From Agapanthus africanus (Eukaryota; Streptophyta; Magnoliopsida; Asparagales; Amaryllidaceae): a stretch of 64,000 nucleotides of DNA. Below the pieces are notes generated by a model. The model did no database searches. It saw nothing but the letters and a program-made list of their open reading frames with translations, and had not been told where the DNA came from. The stretch covers positions 524,202,959-524,266,958 of the forward strand of contig CM057350.1 in the NCBI GenBank assembly GCA_030015575.1. The letters run 5' to 3'. The stretch's first letter is position 1; each line of letters opens with the position of its first letter. Positions 21,191-31,765 of the stretch are shown here, piece after piece. Made by a program: the position numbers and the translations under genes.

Positions 21191-21357
21191 TCATACGCAC
21201 ATATTCCCAATCACAGATGAAACTTGGTTAGGAAAATGTTTATTCGCGCCCGTGGATTGTATACAAGAGCCAGTATTGGACCACTTGTAGGGCAAAATCG
21301 GAAGTTGTGGGGGGTTTGCTTAAGCACAGGTTTAGGTCTCTGTAACTTAAGACTTTC

Positions 21358-21535
21358 AAATCTTATGAGCCGTGAGGGTCTCATAAGAGAGTTCTCCTTA
21401 CGAGTCGTGAGGATCTCGCAAGTGTATTTTATCCTTAGGAATCATGGGGATCCCCAAGTGTATTGCTCCTTTGTGAGTCGTAAGGATCTCACACGGGTGG
21501 TTTCTCCTTACAAGGTCGATAGGACCCTATAAGTG
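21358..21535. repeat. Hairpin group 3 with conserved GTGAGG-like loop
   Basis: Five units; CTTATGAG with CTCATAAG (21362-21387) and TGTGAG with CTCACA (21472-21493) are perfect. Loop sequence and spacer match the other two groups. Confidence 0.8.
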
Positions 21536-21540
21536 TCTTT

Positions 21541-21820
21541 TAACGAGGTTGCGCCCTTTCGGGTTTTCACAAACACTCACCGGTAGTCCTGCTGTTTTTA
21601 CTTACGGAGCCCTTTCGGGTTTTTATCCGTGCCCATTTTGTTTATGGACATACCGTTTTTTTATTCTTTTTATTTATTTTTTTTTACGAGGTCGCGCCCT
21701 TTCGGGTTTTCACGAACACTCGCCGGTAGCCCTGCTGTTTTTACTCACGGAGCCCTTTCGGGTTTTCATCCGTACCCTTTTTGCTTATGGACATACCGTT
21801 TTTATCATCATTTTTTTTAT
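21541..21820. repeat. Tandem duplication of about 140 bp with CCCTTTCGGGTTTT motifs
   Basis: Two copies (about 21545-21680 and 21685-21820) each contain GCGCCCTTTCGGGTTTTCAC, CGGTAGxCCTGCTGTTTTTAC and a second CCCTTTCGGGTTTT. They are followed by T-rich runs. Confidence 0.8.
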
Positions 21821-22024
21821 TATTTTCTTTTTCTCTTTTTTCTCTTTTTTTTATTCATCTTGTCAGCCTAAGGATGCTGCGGTAGTAGTTTAAGGACGTT
21901 TCGGTCCGTTATTAGGAAGGCTGGCTACTGCTTGTAAAGCTTGAGCTTAGGAAGATAGACAGCGGACACAGTCGTCGTCGTCTATTATTGACCTAGGCTG
22001 CGGCTCATTAAGCGTAGTATTTCT

Positions 22025-22950
22025 TTAGGAAGCGATCGTTATTAGCCTGAAAGGCCTTTCACCGTGCATGTCCATGAGTAGATAGGCCCCACCCTGGTAA
22101 ACTTTATCTATGATGTACGGGCCTTCATAGTTTGGCTCGAATTTTCCCCGCTTAGCGCGATTGGGGATCATAGGCCTTTTGACTACTAGCACGAGTTCGC
22201 CTTGGCGGAATGTCCTCGGTCGGGTCAATCTTTCGTATGAGCGCGTCATCTTTGCTTTATAAGCTTCCAGATTTTGTTGCGCTATGAGCCGGGTTTCATC
22301 AAGGGCATCAAGCTCCTCAAGCCGAAGGTGAGCATTTTCTTCGTCCGTCAGCTCGTAGTGGACTGCCACTCGTAGAGAGGGTAACTCTATCTCAAGGGGG
22401 AGTACTGCTTCCGTCCCAAATACCAACGCGTACGGCGTTGTGTTCGTGGCCGTCTTGAACGTAGTTCGATACGCCCAAAGAGCCTCTTGCAGTCTCTCGT
22501 GCCAGTCTCTCTTATTTCGGGACACCGTCTTTTTCATGATTTTCGTCAGGGTCTTGTTGAAGGCTTCAGCTAGACCATTAGCTCGCGGATTGTAAACTGA
22601 AGAATATCTCCAGTCTATATTATGCTGCTGTGCGAAGCGACTGATCTTGTGGCTTCTGTAGGCTGGCCGATTATCGGAGATGATCTGTCTTGGCGTTCCA
22701 AACCGATATATAACGTGCGTCTTGAAGAAGTGGAGGATATTCTCCGTCTTCACTTCCCTCAGAGGTACTGCCTCTGCCCATTTGGAGAAGTAGTCAGTCG
22801 TCGCCAGGATGAAACGATGTCCCCTGGACGATGCTGGTTCGATGGGGCCGACTATGTCAGTTCCCCACATTTCGAACGGCCAGCTAGCCACCGTCGGGTG
22901 TAGCGGATTTGGATGATGATGGATGAAATCCCCATGAATTTGACATGAGT
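22025..22950 (-). pseudogene. Gypsy-1 integrase, catalytic core and C-terminus
   Basis: Encodes the DDE integrase that inserts the element's DNA copy. Visible marks: GTDIVGPI and TDYFSKWAEAVPL with the first catalytic Asp, ISDNRPAYRSHK with the second, SSVYNPRANGLAEAFNKTL with the catalytic Glu, then an AYRTTFKTATNTTPYALVFG stretch and a GPYIIDKVYQGGAYLL C-terminal segment. These fit Tat-lineage Gypsy integrases. It follows the zinc-binding part at 22955-23200 in gag-pol order. Part of a polyprotein with several breaks overall. Confidence 0.85.
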
Positions 22951-22954
22951 GGCA

Positions 22955-23916
22955 CTACTTTGCATACTCAAGGCAGTCTTGAATCATCGTGGGCCAGTAG
23001 TAGCCCATCCGTTTAATCTTCATCTTCATCTTTGGGCCTGCTTGGTGAGAACCGCAGAGTCCATCATGAACTTCCTGAACGACCCTTTCCGCTTCGTCAG
23101 GCCCTAAGCATCTTAGCCATAAAGAATCAAATGACCTCTTGTATAGAGTATCATTGACGAAGGCGAAAGACAGAGCCCGTTTCATGAGCTGATGTCTTGT
23201 GGACGCATCTTCGGGCATTCGATGGGACTTAAAGTAGTCTATGAAGACTTCCCTCCAGTCCTCAGCCTTTTCTCGTTCTTTTATTTGTAAGGTCGTCTGC
23301 TCAGTCGCTCCCTTGTCCTCGGATGATTCCGGAGGTATTTCTGCTGGGCCAAGCACCCGACGGCTTTGTACCACGATTCTAACGTCATCGAGGTTCTCGT
23401 CAGCCAGTTCTTTAGCAAGTTTGGCCAACACGTCTGCTTTGCTCTTTTCCGCGCGCAGTATGCTTTCCAAAGTATAGGAGGGAATTTGGGTCAACAGTTG
23501 TTGCACCTTTTCACCGTACTTCACCAACTCCGGTTTGCACGTTTGGTAGTCGCCGTTTACTTGACTAACGACCAGTTGAGAATCTCCGTATATGTGGAGG
23601 TTTTCAATTCCCATGTCGATGGCAATCTCGAGGCCTGCTATCAAAGCTTCGTGTTCGGCTTCGTTATTTGTCCTTGGCTCTGTTAAGGAGAAAGCGAAGC
23701 GCATTATCCCTCCTTGTGGTGTCACGAAGATGAGGCATACCCCCGATTTGATTATAGGGGTATTTTGTTTGCGCTTTTTCATGGAAGATGCTCCATCGAA
23801 ATAAAGTTCCCATTGGGTATCACCACCGTCGATCGAGTCAAATGCATGTTCTTCTGGCAAATCGCAATCCAGAGGAGAATCGGCAGGTATCGGGTGCTCA
23901 GCAAGGAAGTCGACGA
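22955..23916 (-). pseudogene. Gypsy-1 archaeal-like RNase H and integrase zinc domain
   Basis: On the element strand: a linker (DFLAEHPIPADSPLD), then the extra RNase H with YFDGASS, TNNEAEHEALIAGLEIA and YGDSQLVVSQVNGDYQTC supplying acidic catalytic residues, and then the integrase zinc-binding segment with HDGLCGSHQAGPKM and DCLEYAK. The additional archaeal-like RNase H is a hallmark of the Tat lineage. Copia-C abuts its N-terminal side. The first 253 bases next to Copia-C (23664-23916) occur again in diverged form on the other side (33661-33913). Confidence 0.85.
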
Positions 23917-25798
23917 TGTAAGTCGATGTAGTACACCCCAGTACTTGTGGGGAGGCGGAATTTTCAAAAACGATCATGTTTAAAGAACGAACATCGACTA
24001 ACCGCTTGAATCGAAGCTAAACTATAAATAACCGAACACAAAGAGTTTCTTATCAATTGTGTTTAGGGATTATACCTAATGAAACCGGTCCTTCGTCTTT
24101 GTGTCCTCCTTTGTTCTCATCGACCTTCTCTAGGTAGTAGACGATCCACCCGAGAGCAAAACACCAAGCTACACCTCTAACTTGAGGTAACTAATCTACT
24201 TTGATTGCCAATCAAAGAAGAAAGGATGATATAGAGTGAAGGTAATGGATGTTTAAGTCTAACTAATCCTTTGATCTCAACACATGAGGATTAAGGATTA
24301 GGGTTTGAAGATGAGAGCTTGAGGAGAGAGAAGATGATAATGATAATGAGATGAGATTGTGAGTGTATCATAATATATTATGAAGCATTCTTATTTTAGA
24401 ATAATGAATAATAGAAATGAATAAGCATGCTTCATAAATGCAAAGTGGTGATTCATTAAGCATGTGTCATTATCATTTATGGTGCAATAATGATAATGAT
24501 GAATCACCCTCATGACTCACAATCTTATCCAAAGTAACCTCCTTAGTCACATCTTCTAGAAGCTTCTCGCACAATTACGAGAACGCCCCTCCGATCCGCA
24601 AAAATACGGAAAAACTTTTAGACTGTAAAATCCAATAACCGGATACCAGTAACTGGCTTAAACCAAAGCCGACTGGTAAAAACTGTCCGAAAGTCGTACG
24701 TGCGTAAACGAACGTATGCGTCCGAACCCTTTGTCGCAAAACCATGCAACCTCTATATCGTTTCGCCTGGAGTAGGAAACTCTCTGTGTGGGACTCTAGA
24801 GACTCGACTACTACGCTGGCAGTGGGTTTAACTACAGACCGCAAGCGGCACTAGCTGTACGTAACGGTCCCCAGGTAGTTGTCGATAAGAAGGCCAATGA
24901 GGAAACCCATCCGAACTCCTACTGAGTCTGATGTGACAATCTCCATACAGTCCGGTCCGTTCGTCCAAGACTATCGCATATCGGGCCTAGGGGGGCGGCA
25001 AGCGTCAGTCCCCTAATAGCGGTATAAGTCGTGTCGGAGTGAAGCCCATTACACCCTAAGAAACTACTGGAACCTACCAGTAAATCTCGCTTGCCCTGGC
25101 CAGGGACTTTGCGTAATGGCTCTCTGACACAGCACGATATCTACTCCCAATACCGGGAGGGACGAATCCTGTCTAACCGCCACTGCCTCCAAGTGCTCGG
25201 GACTGCACCCAACTGCTACCTGTTTGCACGACTCCTTTGAGCCGTGGTAGGGTAGCAATCTAAGAACAGTGGGACACACTCGAGGCGAAGTAGCAGTGTC
25301 AAGTCTGCGGACTACGCTGTACTCGTGTCACCTGGGAACTGTTCACTGACGACTTGTATCAAACCAACCAACAGTTCCCTGTGAGTCCTGTCCGGTGTAC
25401 CCGTAACCTAACGAGCACCTGTATACTATCTCCAGTACGACGTACTGACGGCTGTGGGACAGACCATCTCCCCAACTGGGATGAGAAGCGTACACACCAG
25501 TCTACTCCGGAGTATCGATGCTCTGTCTCGATAATCCAACGACCAGGGACCTGAATAAGGATGTGCTTGTAGACTACCCAGCCCCCACTAGTGTGACTGC
25601 CATCACAACGCTGGTAGACAAGCAAGATCCTAAGAGCTCTATCAATACGTACACTCACATATCAAGATAGAAAAACCAAGTAGCATACTACCATGTTTAG
25701 CAAGACTGTTATATACATGTGAATATCCCAAGCTTCCATTAAGTAATATACAAGCTAGTATGATACAGTAATGGCCTTCTAGGGCATAAACACTAACA
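23917..25798 (-). repeat. Copia-C 3' LTR
   Basis: On the element strand begins TGTTAGTGTTTATGCCC and ends CATCGACTTACA. It holds the shared CCTACCACGGCTCAAAGGAG block (25226-25254) and the GGCTTTGGTTTAAGCC core inside arms TACCAGT and ACTGGTA (24644-24678). An AATATATTATGA stretch near 24370 is AT-rich and TATA-like. Confidence 0.95.
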
Positions 25799-25809
25799 AT
25801 CTCCCACTT
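25799..25809 (-). promoter_or_regulatory. Copia-C polypurine tract
   Basis: AAGTGGGAGAT on the element strand directly before the 3' LTR, identical to that of Copia-A. Confidence 0.93.
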
Positions 25810-25812
25810 GCA

Positions 25813-28800
25813 CTAGGGCCATGTACTGGCATATCGTAGACCAATGATCTCGAGTAGCCTCTCGAACTGAATCTGAGGAAGGGCCTTCGTGAATGGATCA
25901 GCAATGTTCTCTTCTGAAGCAACTCTCCGAACCTCGATCTCCTGACGATCAATGATCTCCCTGATCAGGTGATACCGCCTCAAGATGTGTCTGGACTTCT
26001 GATGGGACCTTGGTTCCTTTGCTAAAGCTATAGCTCCGTTGTTGTCGCAATACAAAGGTATTGGATCGACTATGGTAGGAACCACCTGTAGTTCTGTTAG
26101 GAACTTCTTCATCCAGACTGCTTCTTTTGCGGCATCGCAAGCAGCTATATACTCCGCTTCCATCGTCGAGTCAGCAACGGTGTCCTGCTTGGAGCTCTTC
26201 CAGCACACCGCCCCTCCATTGAGGGTAAAGACATAACCCGACATGGACTTGGAATCGTCCTTATCACTCTGGAAGCCGAAATCAGCAAAGGCCTCCAACC
26301 TGAGGTCTTTTCCGCCGTAAACCAAGAACATCTCCTTAGTCCTCCTCAGGTACTTGAGAATGTTCTTTACTGCTATCCAGTGTTTCTCCCCTGGGTCTGA
26401 CTGATACCGTCTTACCACGCTCAGTGCGTAAGCAACATCTGGTCTGGTACACAACATCGCATACATTATAGAGCCTACCGCAGAAGCGTAGGGTATAATA
26501 GACATGCGTTCCCTTTCCAAATCAGTCTTGGGAGACATCTCTTTGGAGAGGGTGATTCCGTGACAAGCCGGTAGATTACCGCGCTTAGAATCTTCCATAC
26601 TGAATCTTTTCAGTACAGTGTCGATATACCTGGACTGCGAAAGTCCCAACATCCTCTTGGATCTATCACGATAGATCCGGATCCCCAGAATGTACGAGGC
26701 ATCACCCAGGTCTTTCATGGAGAACCTGTGTGACAAGAATCCTTTGACAGATTGTAGCATAGGAATGTCATTTCCTATAAATAGAATGTCATCCATGTAC
26801 AAGACGAGGAATACGACACTTCTGGCCACAACTTTACTATATATGCACGGTTCATCTGGATTTTTGATAAAGTCATATTCTTTGACTGTCTCATCAAAAC
26901 AGATGTTCCAACTCCGCGATGCCTGCTTTAGTCCATAAATGGACTTAAGCAGCTTGCATACTTTCCCGCTGCTCCCACTCTGATTGAATCCCTCTGGCTG
27001 ATCCATATAGACGCTCTCTTCTAAATTTCCATTCAGAAAAGCCGTCTTTACGTCCATCTGCCAGATTTCATAATCATGGAAGGCAGCAATAGCAAGAAGG
27101 ACCCGAATGGATTTGAGCATAGCCACTGGAGAAAAAGTTTCGTCATAGTCCAAACCAGGTCTTTGACGAAAACCCTTTGCAACAAGTCTAGCCTTATAGG
27201 TTTCCACCTGTCCATCTACACCAATCTTTTTCTTGAAGATCCATTTGCATCCTATGGGTTTTACCCCATCTGGAGCAAAGTCCAAAGTCCATACTTTGTT
27301 GGTGTACATGGACTCCATTTCGGTCCGCATTGCATCTAGCCATCGTACCGAGTCGCCGCTCTGGATGGCCTGCTGGAAGTCAGTAGGTTCATCATCATCT
27401 ATGATGCAATCCTCTCTATCCCCGTCTATGAGAAAACCGTAGTATCTCTCAGGCGGATGAGACGGCCTACTACTCCTGCGGAGGGGTGCGGGAATGTTCT
27501 GTTCTTCTTGAACCTCTGGTTCTACCAAACTTTCAGTAGCAGCTTGTGGTTCTGGAATTTCTTCCAGTTCTACTTCGCTCCCACTCTTCTGATTTTCTAA
27601 AAATTCAGTTTCTAAGAAGTGGGCATGACGAGAAACAAAAACCTTTTGTTCCTCTGCGTAATAGAAATAATATCCCTTGGAGTTCTTTGGATATCCCACA
27701 AGCTTACACAGTACTGAGCGTGCCTCGAGCTTGTCCACATGCTGCTTTTTAACAAAAGCTGGACACCCCCATGTCCTAAAATGTTTTAGACAGGGTTTCT
27801 TCCCACTCCACATCTGATATGGTGTGGTAGGCACAGTCTTGGTTGGAACCTGGTTCAAAAGATATGCCGCTGATTCTAGCGCATAACCCCAGAAAGATCG
27901 CGGTAACTCAACATTACTCATCATGGATCGTACCATATCCAATAGGGTTCGATTCCGTCTCTCCGATACACCGTTATGCTGTGGAGTGTATGGAGGAGTA
28001 AGCTGAGAGAGAATTCCTTTCTCTTTTAGGTAACCTAGGAACTCGGCACTTAAGTATTCTCCACCTCGATCAGATCTTAGTGTCTTAATACTTTTGCCTG
28101 TTTGGTTTTCCGCTTCACTCTTATATTCCTTGAATTTCTCAAAGGCCTCGGATTTATGCTTCATTAGGAAAACATGTCCATACCTAGAGAAATCATCTGT
28201 AAAAGTAATGAAGTAGGAAAAACCACCTCTTGCATGTGTAGACATTGGACCGCATACATCACTGTGTATGAGTCCTAAGAGCTCGCTCGCTCTTACTCCT
28301 TGTCCAGTAAATGGAGTCTTTGTCATCTTTCCTTTGAGACAAGATTGACAAGTGTCATAAGATTGATATTCGAACGTGTCCAAATATCCTTCTCTATGCA
28401 ACTTAGTCAACCTTCTCTCATTGATGTGACCCAGTCTACAATGCCATAAGAAAGCTTTATTTAAATCTGGAGACTTTCTTTTTAGTTTGTTCTGGACATT
28501 GAAAATTTGGAGTTGGTTTAACACATATATGCCGTTATTTAGAGTACCGGACCCAATCAAACCATGATTAAGGTGGATGTTAACAACATCTCTTACAAAC
28601 GTGAAATCATAACCTTTATTTGATAACAAGGAAACTGATGTGATATTACACGTTAAGCTTGGTACAAAATAACAGTTATGTAAAACCAAAATATGTCCAC
28701 TCGTCAATCCTAGGTGATAATCCCCGACGGACGCAGCTCCCACGCTAGCTCCGTTAGCAACCCTGAGGATCATATCACCTTCCTTCAGCACTCTACGGTT

Positions 28801-29802
28801 TCTCAGTGCCTGCAATGAATTGCAAATATGAGATCCTGATCCGGTATCCAATACCCAGGAAGTAGAGTTGATCGACAGAAAATTCTCAATTACAAACACA
28901 CCTGAAGTCGAAGCCACAGCTTGCTTCGGTTCCTGGTTCTTGGCGTTCCATGCCTTGCAATCCTTCTTCCAGTGCCCTTTCCTGTGACAATGGAAGCACT
29001 CATCCTGGCCAACTACCGGCGCTGCAAGCTTTTTCTTTCCCTTCTTTCCCACCTTACTAACACCTCCTCTAGGTTTGGGTGCGGCCTTCTTCTTCCTTCC
29101 TTTGGCCCTAGCCTTGGACCTGGAAGAAGATGCACCGCCAACAAACATAGCGGGTGTTTCCCTTGCCTTCTGCAAGGTGCCCTCTGCACTCCTTAACATG
29201 TTCAGGAGTTCCGCAAGTTCAACTTCTTTTCCTTGAAGATTGAAGTTGAGGATAAACTGGGCGTAGGTGGGAGGAAGGGACTGGAGAATAAGGTCTGTAT
29301 ACAGCTCATTATCCAAAGTCGTCCCAAGGTCTGCGAGCTCTTCAATATAGCCGATCATCTGTAGGACATGTTCACCTACCGATGACCCGACAGCCAACCT
29401 CGCTCGAAACAATTTCTTAGAGGTCTCGTATCTTGCTATACGAGATTGCTCTCCATAAAGTTCCTTTGTATGGAGAAATATGCCATCTAAGGACATATCC
29501 TCGTGCCTCCTCTGATGTTCATTGTTCATAGAGGCAAGCACGATGCACTTGGCTCTCGCGCAATCTAAATCCCAGGTTTTGCGGATTTCCTTATCCGCAT
29601 TGCTGGATTTGGGACCAGGGACAGCAGGTGTCGTAGCGGTGAGGACGTACCCCAGTTTGTCATAGGTCAAAGCCATTTTGACATTCCGCAGCCAATCTTT
29701 ATAGTTTGGCCCCGTCAGTATATTTTTTTCTAAAAGTAACTTAAGTCCAGTCATTTTCAGGGTCGCTGCAATTAGGAGAGAGAGAAGAAAACTCTTTAGC
29801 AT
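25813..29802 (-). CDS. Copia-C gag-pol polyprotein
   Basis: A single frame of 1329 codons covering all parts of a Copia polyprotein. Approximate residues: Gag 17-260 (LTGPNYKDWLRNVKMAL near the start), zinc knuckle CFHCHRKGHWKKDC near 270, aspartic protease WVLDTGSGSHICN near 317, pre-integrase HCRLGHINERRL near 454, integrase core 510-615 (HSDVCGPMS, TDDFSRYGHV, LRSDRGGEY, NGVSERRNRTL), reverse transcriptase 850-1090 with YMDDILFIGND near 1001, and RNase H 1185-1305 ([36 protein letters not shown]). The likely start is the Met at residue 17 (29754), because the codons before it overlap a pyrimidine-rich CAG that resembles a 3' splice site also seen in Copia-A and Copia-B. The frame looks whole; activity cannot be judged. 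Confidence 0.95.
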   Translation of the reverse strand: MLKSFLLSLLIAATLKMTGLKLLLEKNILTGPNYKDWLRNVKMALTYDKLGYVLTATTPAVPGPKSSNADKEIRKTWDLDCARAKCIVLASMNNEHQRRHEDMSLDGIFLHTKELYGEQSRIARYETSKKLFRARLAVGSSVGEHVLQMIGYIEELADLGTTLDNELYTDLILQSLPPTYAQFILNFNLQGKEVELAELLNMLRSAEGTLQKARETPAMFVGGASSSRSKARAKGRKKKAAPKPRGGVSKVGKKGKKKLAAPVVGQDECFHCHRKGHWKKDCKAWNAKNQEPKQAVASTSGVFVIENFLSINSTSWVLDTGSGSHICNSLQALRNRRVLKEGDMILRVANGASVGAASVGDYHLGLTSGHILVLHNCYFVPSLTCNITSVSLLSNKGYDFTFVRDVVNIHLNHGLIGSGTLNNGIYVLNQLQIFNVQNKLKRKSPDLNKAFLWHCRLGHINERRLTKLHREGYLDTFEYQSYDTCQSCLKGKMTKTPFTGQGVRASELLGLIHSDVCGPMSTHARGGFSYFITFTDDFSRYGHVFLMKHKSEAFEKFKEYKSEAENQTGKSIKTLRSDRGGEYLSAEFLGYLKEKGILSQLTPPYTPQHNGVSERRNRTLLDMVRSMMSNVELPRSFWGYALESAAYLLNQVPTKTVPTTPYQMWSGKKPCLKHFRTWGCPAFVKKQHVDKLEARSVLCKLVGYPKNSKGYYFYYAEEQKVFVSRHAHFLETEFLENQKSGSEVELEEIPEPQAATESLVEPEVQEEQNIPAPLRRSSRPSHPPERYYGFLIDGDREDCIIDDDEPTDFQQAIQSGDSVRWLDAMRTEMESMYTNKVWTLDFAPDGVKPIGCKWIFKKKIGVDGQVETYKARLVAKGFRQRPGLDYDETFSPVAMLKSIRVLLAIAAFHDYEIWQMDVKTAFLNGNLEESVYMDQPEGFNQSGSSGKVCKLLKSIYGLKQASRSWNICFDETVKEYDFIKNPDEPCIYSKVVARSVVFLVLYMDDILFIGNDIPMLQSVKGFLSHRFSMKDLGDASYILGIRIYRDRSKRMLGLSQSRYIDTVLKRFSMEDSKRGNLPACHGITLSKEMSPKTDLERERMSIIPYASAVGSIMYAMLCTRPDVAYALSVVRRYQSDPGEKHWIAVKNILKYLRRTKEMFLVYGGKDLRLEAFADFGFQSDKDDSKSMSGYVFTLNGGAVCWKSSKQDTVADSTMEAEYIAACDAAKEAVWMKKFLTELQVVPTIVDPIPLYCDNNGAIALAKEPRSHQKSRHILRRYHLIREIIDRQEIEVRRVASEENIADPFTKALPQIQFERLLEIIGLRYASTWP
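29766..29790 (-). promoter_or_regulatory. Candidate 3' splice site before Copia-C gag
   Basis: On the element strand TTTTCTTCTCTCTCTCCTAA, then TTGCAG, then CGACC and, 11 bases on, ATG. Copia-A (5790-5818) and Copia-B (45120-45148) keep the pyrimidine run, the CAG and the CGACC although their surroundings have diverged. Spliced RNAs are known for some Angela-type elements. Confidence 0.5.
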
Positions 29803-31765
29803 GATGCTCTTGCAAGTTTAGAGTGGTTTTTAGTTTATCTAAACTGGATGGCTCCCACTGTTTCTCGAATCCTTCCTCAAACCATAAAAGAAGAATTAGC
29901 CAGGACTATTCTCACCGTACAATACTTGCTTAACCGTTCAGCCAGGCCAGTGTCGATACTTCGAGGGAGGTTTTCCAACGCTTTCACGAAGTTCCTTAAT
30001 TAAATAACCTCTTTTCTCTGGGGGCGTAACCCCGCTGACACCTTTCTGGACACCTACTAGGTTTATAGCATTGATCGTTAAGTGACGAATATCCTGATAA
30101 GTATCATATACTCACAGTAGGATCGGGATCCAAATATCATCGTATGATAATGTTGAAGGAATCCTACCAACATTCATCAAACTCCAAATGGTATGCATCT
30201 CTTTGCAAATTTCAGTTTCTTTAGAAATTCCCGATATATGTTTTTGCCCCATGTTCTTATGATCTTGACTAAGGGCCAACAAATCATAAGTCACATGTCA
30301 AGTTCTGCCCATCATTATCCTGTTGATTTGAACCCATCCGTATATACTCTTGACTAAGGGCCAACAAAGTAATACGACTGTCCCAAACCAACTCATCTAT
30401 CTATGCAACAAATGAATACCCCAGCAGCTACCAATCACTATGTCTTGACTAAGGGCCAAACAAACATTGCTTGAATACTACTGACCATTCATAAGAAATG
30501 ACGGAGGGCTACGACTGGTTTTGGCGAAACCGTGAACGTAGTGAACTTGATATAACCGAAGGAACCTGATAGCTTTTAAAAGGAGTGGTTAAAGCTCCGC
30601 ATTTAAAAATATCTGTTTTAAAAATAACCGAGTGGTTTCTTTTAAATTGTTCCAACGATTTAAACTTGGTTTATTTTCTTTGCATTATAGATAATGCGTC
30701 CCATCATTAACTTATCATTGCAGAAAACAACGAAAATACAACGTCCTCTTATGCCATCCGCATTCGCCACTGGGTCCCGTCATCACCCGTTAGGTTACTT
30801 AACTAACGACAGAGCGGGGGCTGGGCTAGCGCGGGTGTAAAACATAAGTGACGTCTAAATAGCTATCATAAATATAGATATTTTACATTCGTCTGACGCA
30901 ATGATATACATTCCAGAACACAGATAAACAATATTGGATTTGCAAGCAATCTGTATTTCTTTTGAGCCTGCAAGAAAAGACAGATTACACAGTTGTGATG
31001 AATAGCCGTTACCCCACCCTCGACCCCTACGGGTACGGCAAACTACCCACCCGGCAGTTTGTGTACCCCACCTTGGGTCAGTCCTAGGAGCAAAAACAGT
31101 AAAATGAAATAATACAACGGTGGCTACAACCGCAACCTGGAAGTGCCCCGCAAAAATAATATTACAACAAATTACATTTACAACAAATGAATTAAACAAT
31201 AACCCATTGCAAAACCCCGGCTAAACACCACAACAGTCCAATACAGTTTATATGCACAAACAGATATAACCATTTCAGAAATGTGCAACCCCCTGCCAAC
31301 CGACATACTAGCAGTTAGGGGAGGTTTACGAACACATTTATCAATCACAGATATAATCCAACATGCAAATACTGTACAATTTCGATCGATTAAACATCAT
31401 TAATATTGCTCTAAAATCTGCTCTGTTAAACTGAAACCTGAGCAAATATTAAATATTCCAGAAAATCCCAAATATTACACAGAAGCAACAGAAGAAAAAT
31501 TGGCTCCTGACTCGCCAACTCGGCGGCGGAACCGCGGCGACTCAGTAGGGTGAGGCCGCGGTTCCGCGGCGAGTTAGACGATTCAGGCGACTGTTTTTCT
31601 TGGGTGTTCTACTGTGGTCATTTCAAGCTTTCTGCACTCACCTGAAAAATTTTTGGACATCATTTTAAATTCGACAGAAACTGAATTTTTCGGGACTTTC
31701 CGGTTTCGTTTTTTCCGTTCGAAATTCGTAAAAATTTGCAATTAAGTTATTTATTGTTTAGCGAG
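29803..31765 (-). other. Copia-C untranslated leader
   Basis: About 2 kb between primer-binding site and gag. It holds a long GC-rich hairpin (31518-31574), GACCCAAGGTGGGG and CCGTAGGGGTC motifs (31020-31085), the conserved block shared with Copia-A and Copia-B (about 30731-30846), and three copies of a CTTGACTAAGGGCCAAC motif (about 30265, 30350, 30442). Small frames here show no conservation. Confidence 0.75.
31518..31574 (-). other. Long GC-rich hairpin in Copia-C leader
   Basis: Plus-strand arms ACTCGGCGGCGGAACCGCGG (with a final C) at 31518-31538 and GCCGCGGTTCCGCGGCGAGT at 31555-31574 pair almost completely with one bulge and a 16-base loop. It stands about 200 bases from the primer-binding site, similar to the Copia-A hairpin, but with different sequence. 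Confidence 0.85.

Noticed and set aside
29755-29802. First 16 codons of the longest Copia-C frame as the true N-terminus
   Set aside because: They overlap the conserved pyrimidine-rich CAG and are not shared with the other Copia elements; the Met at residue 17 fits better.
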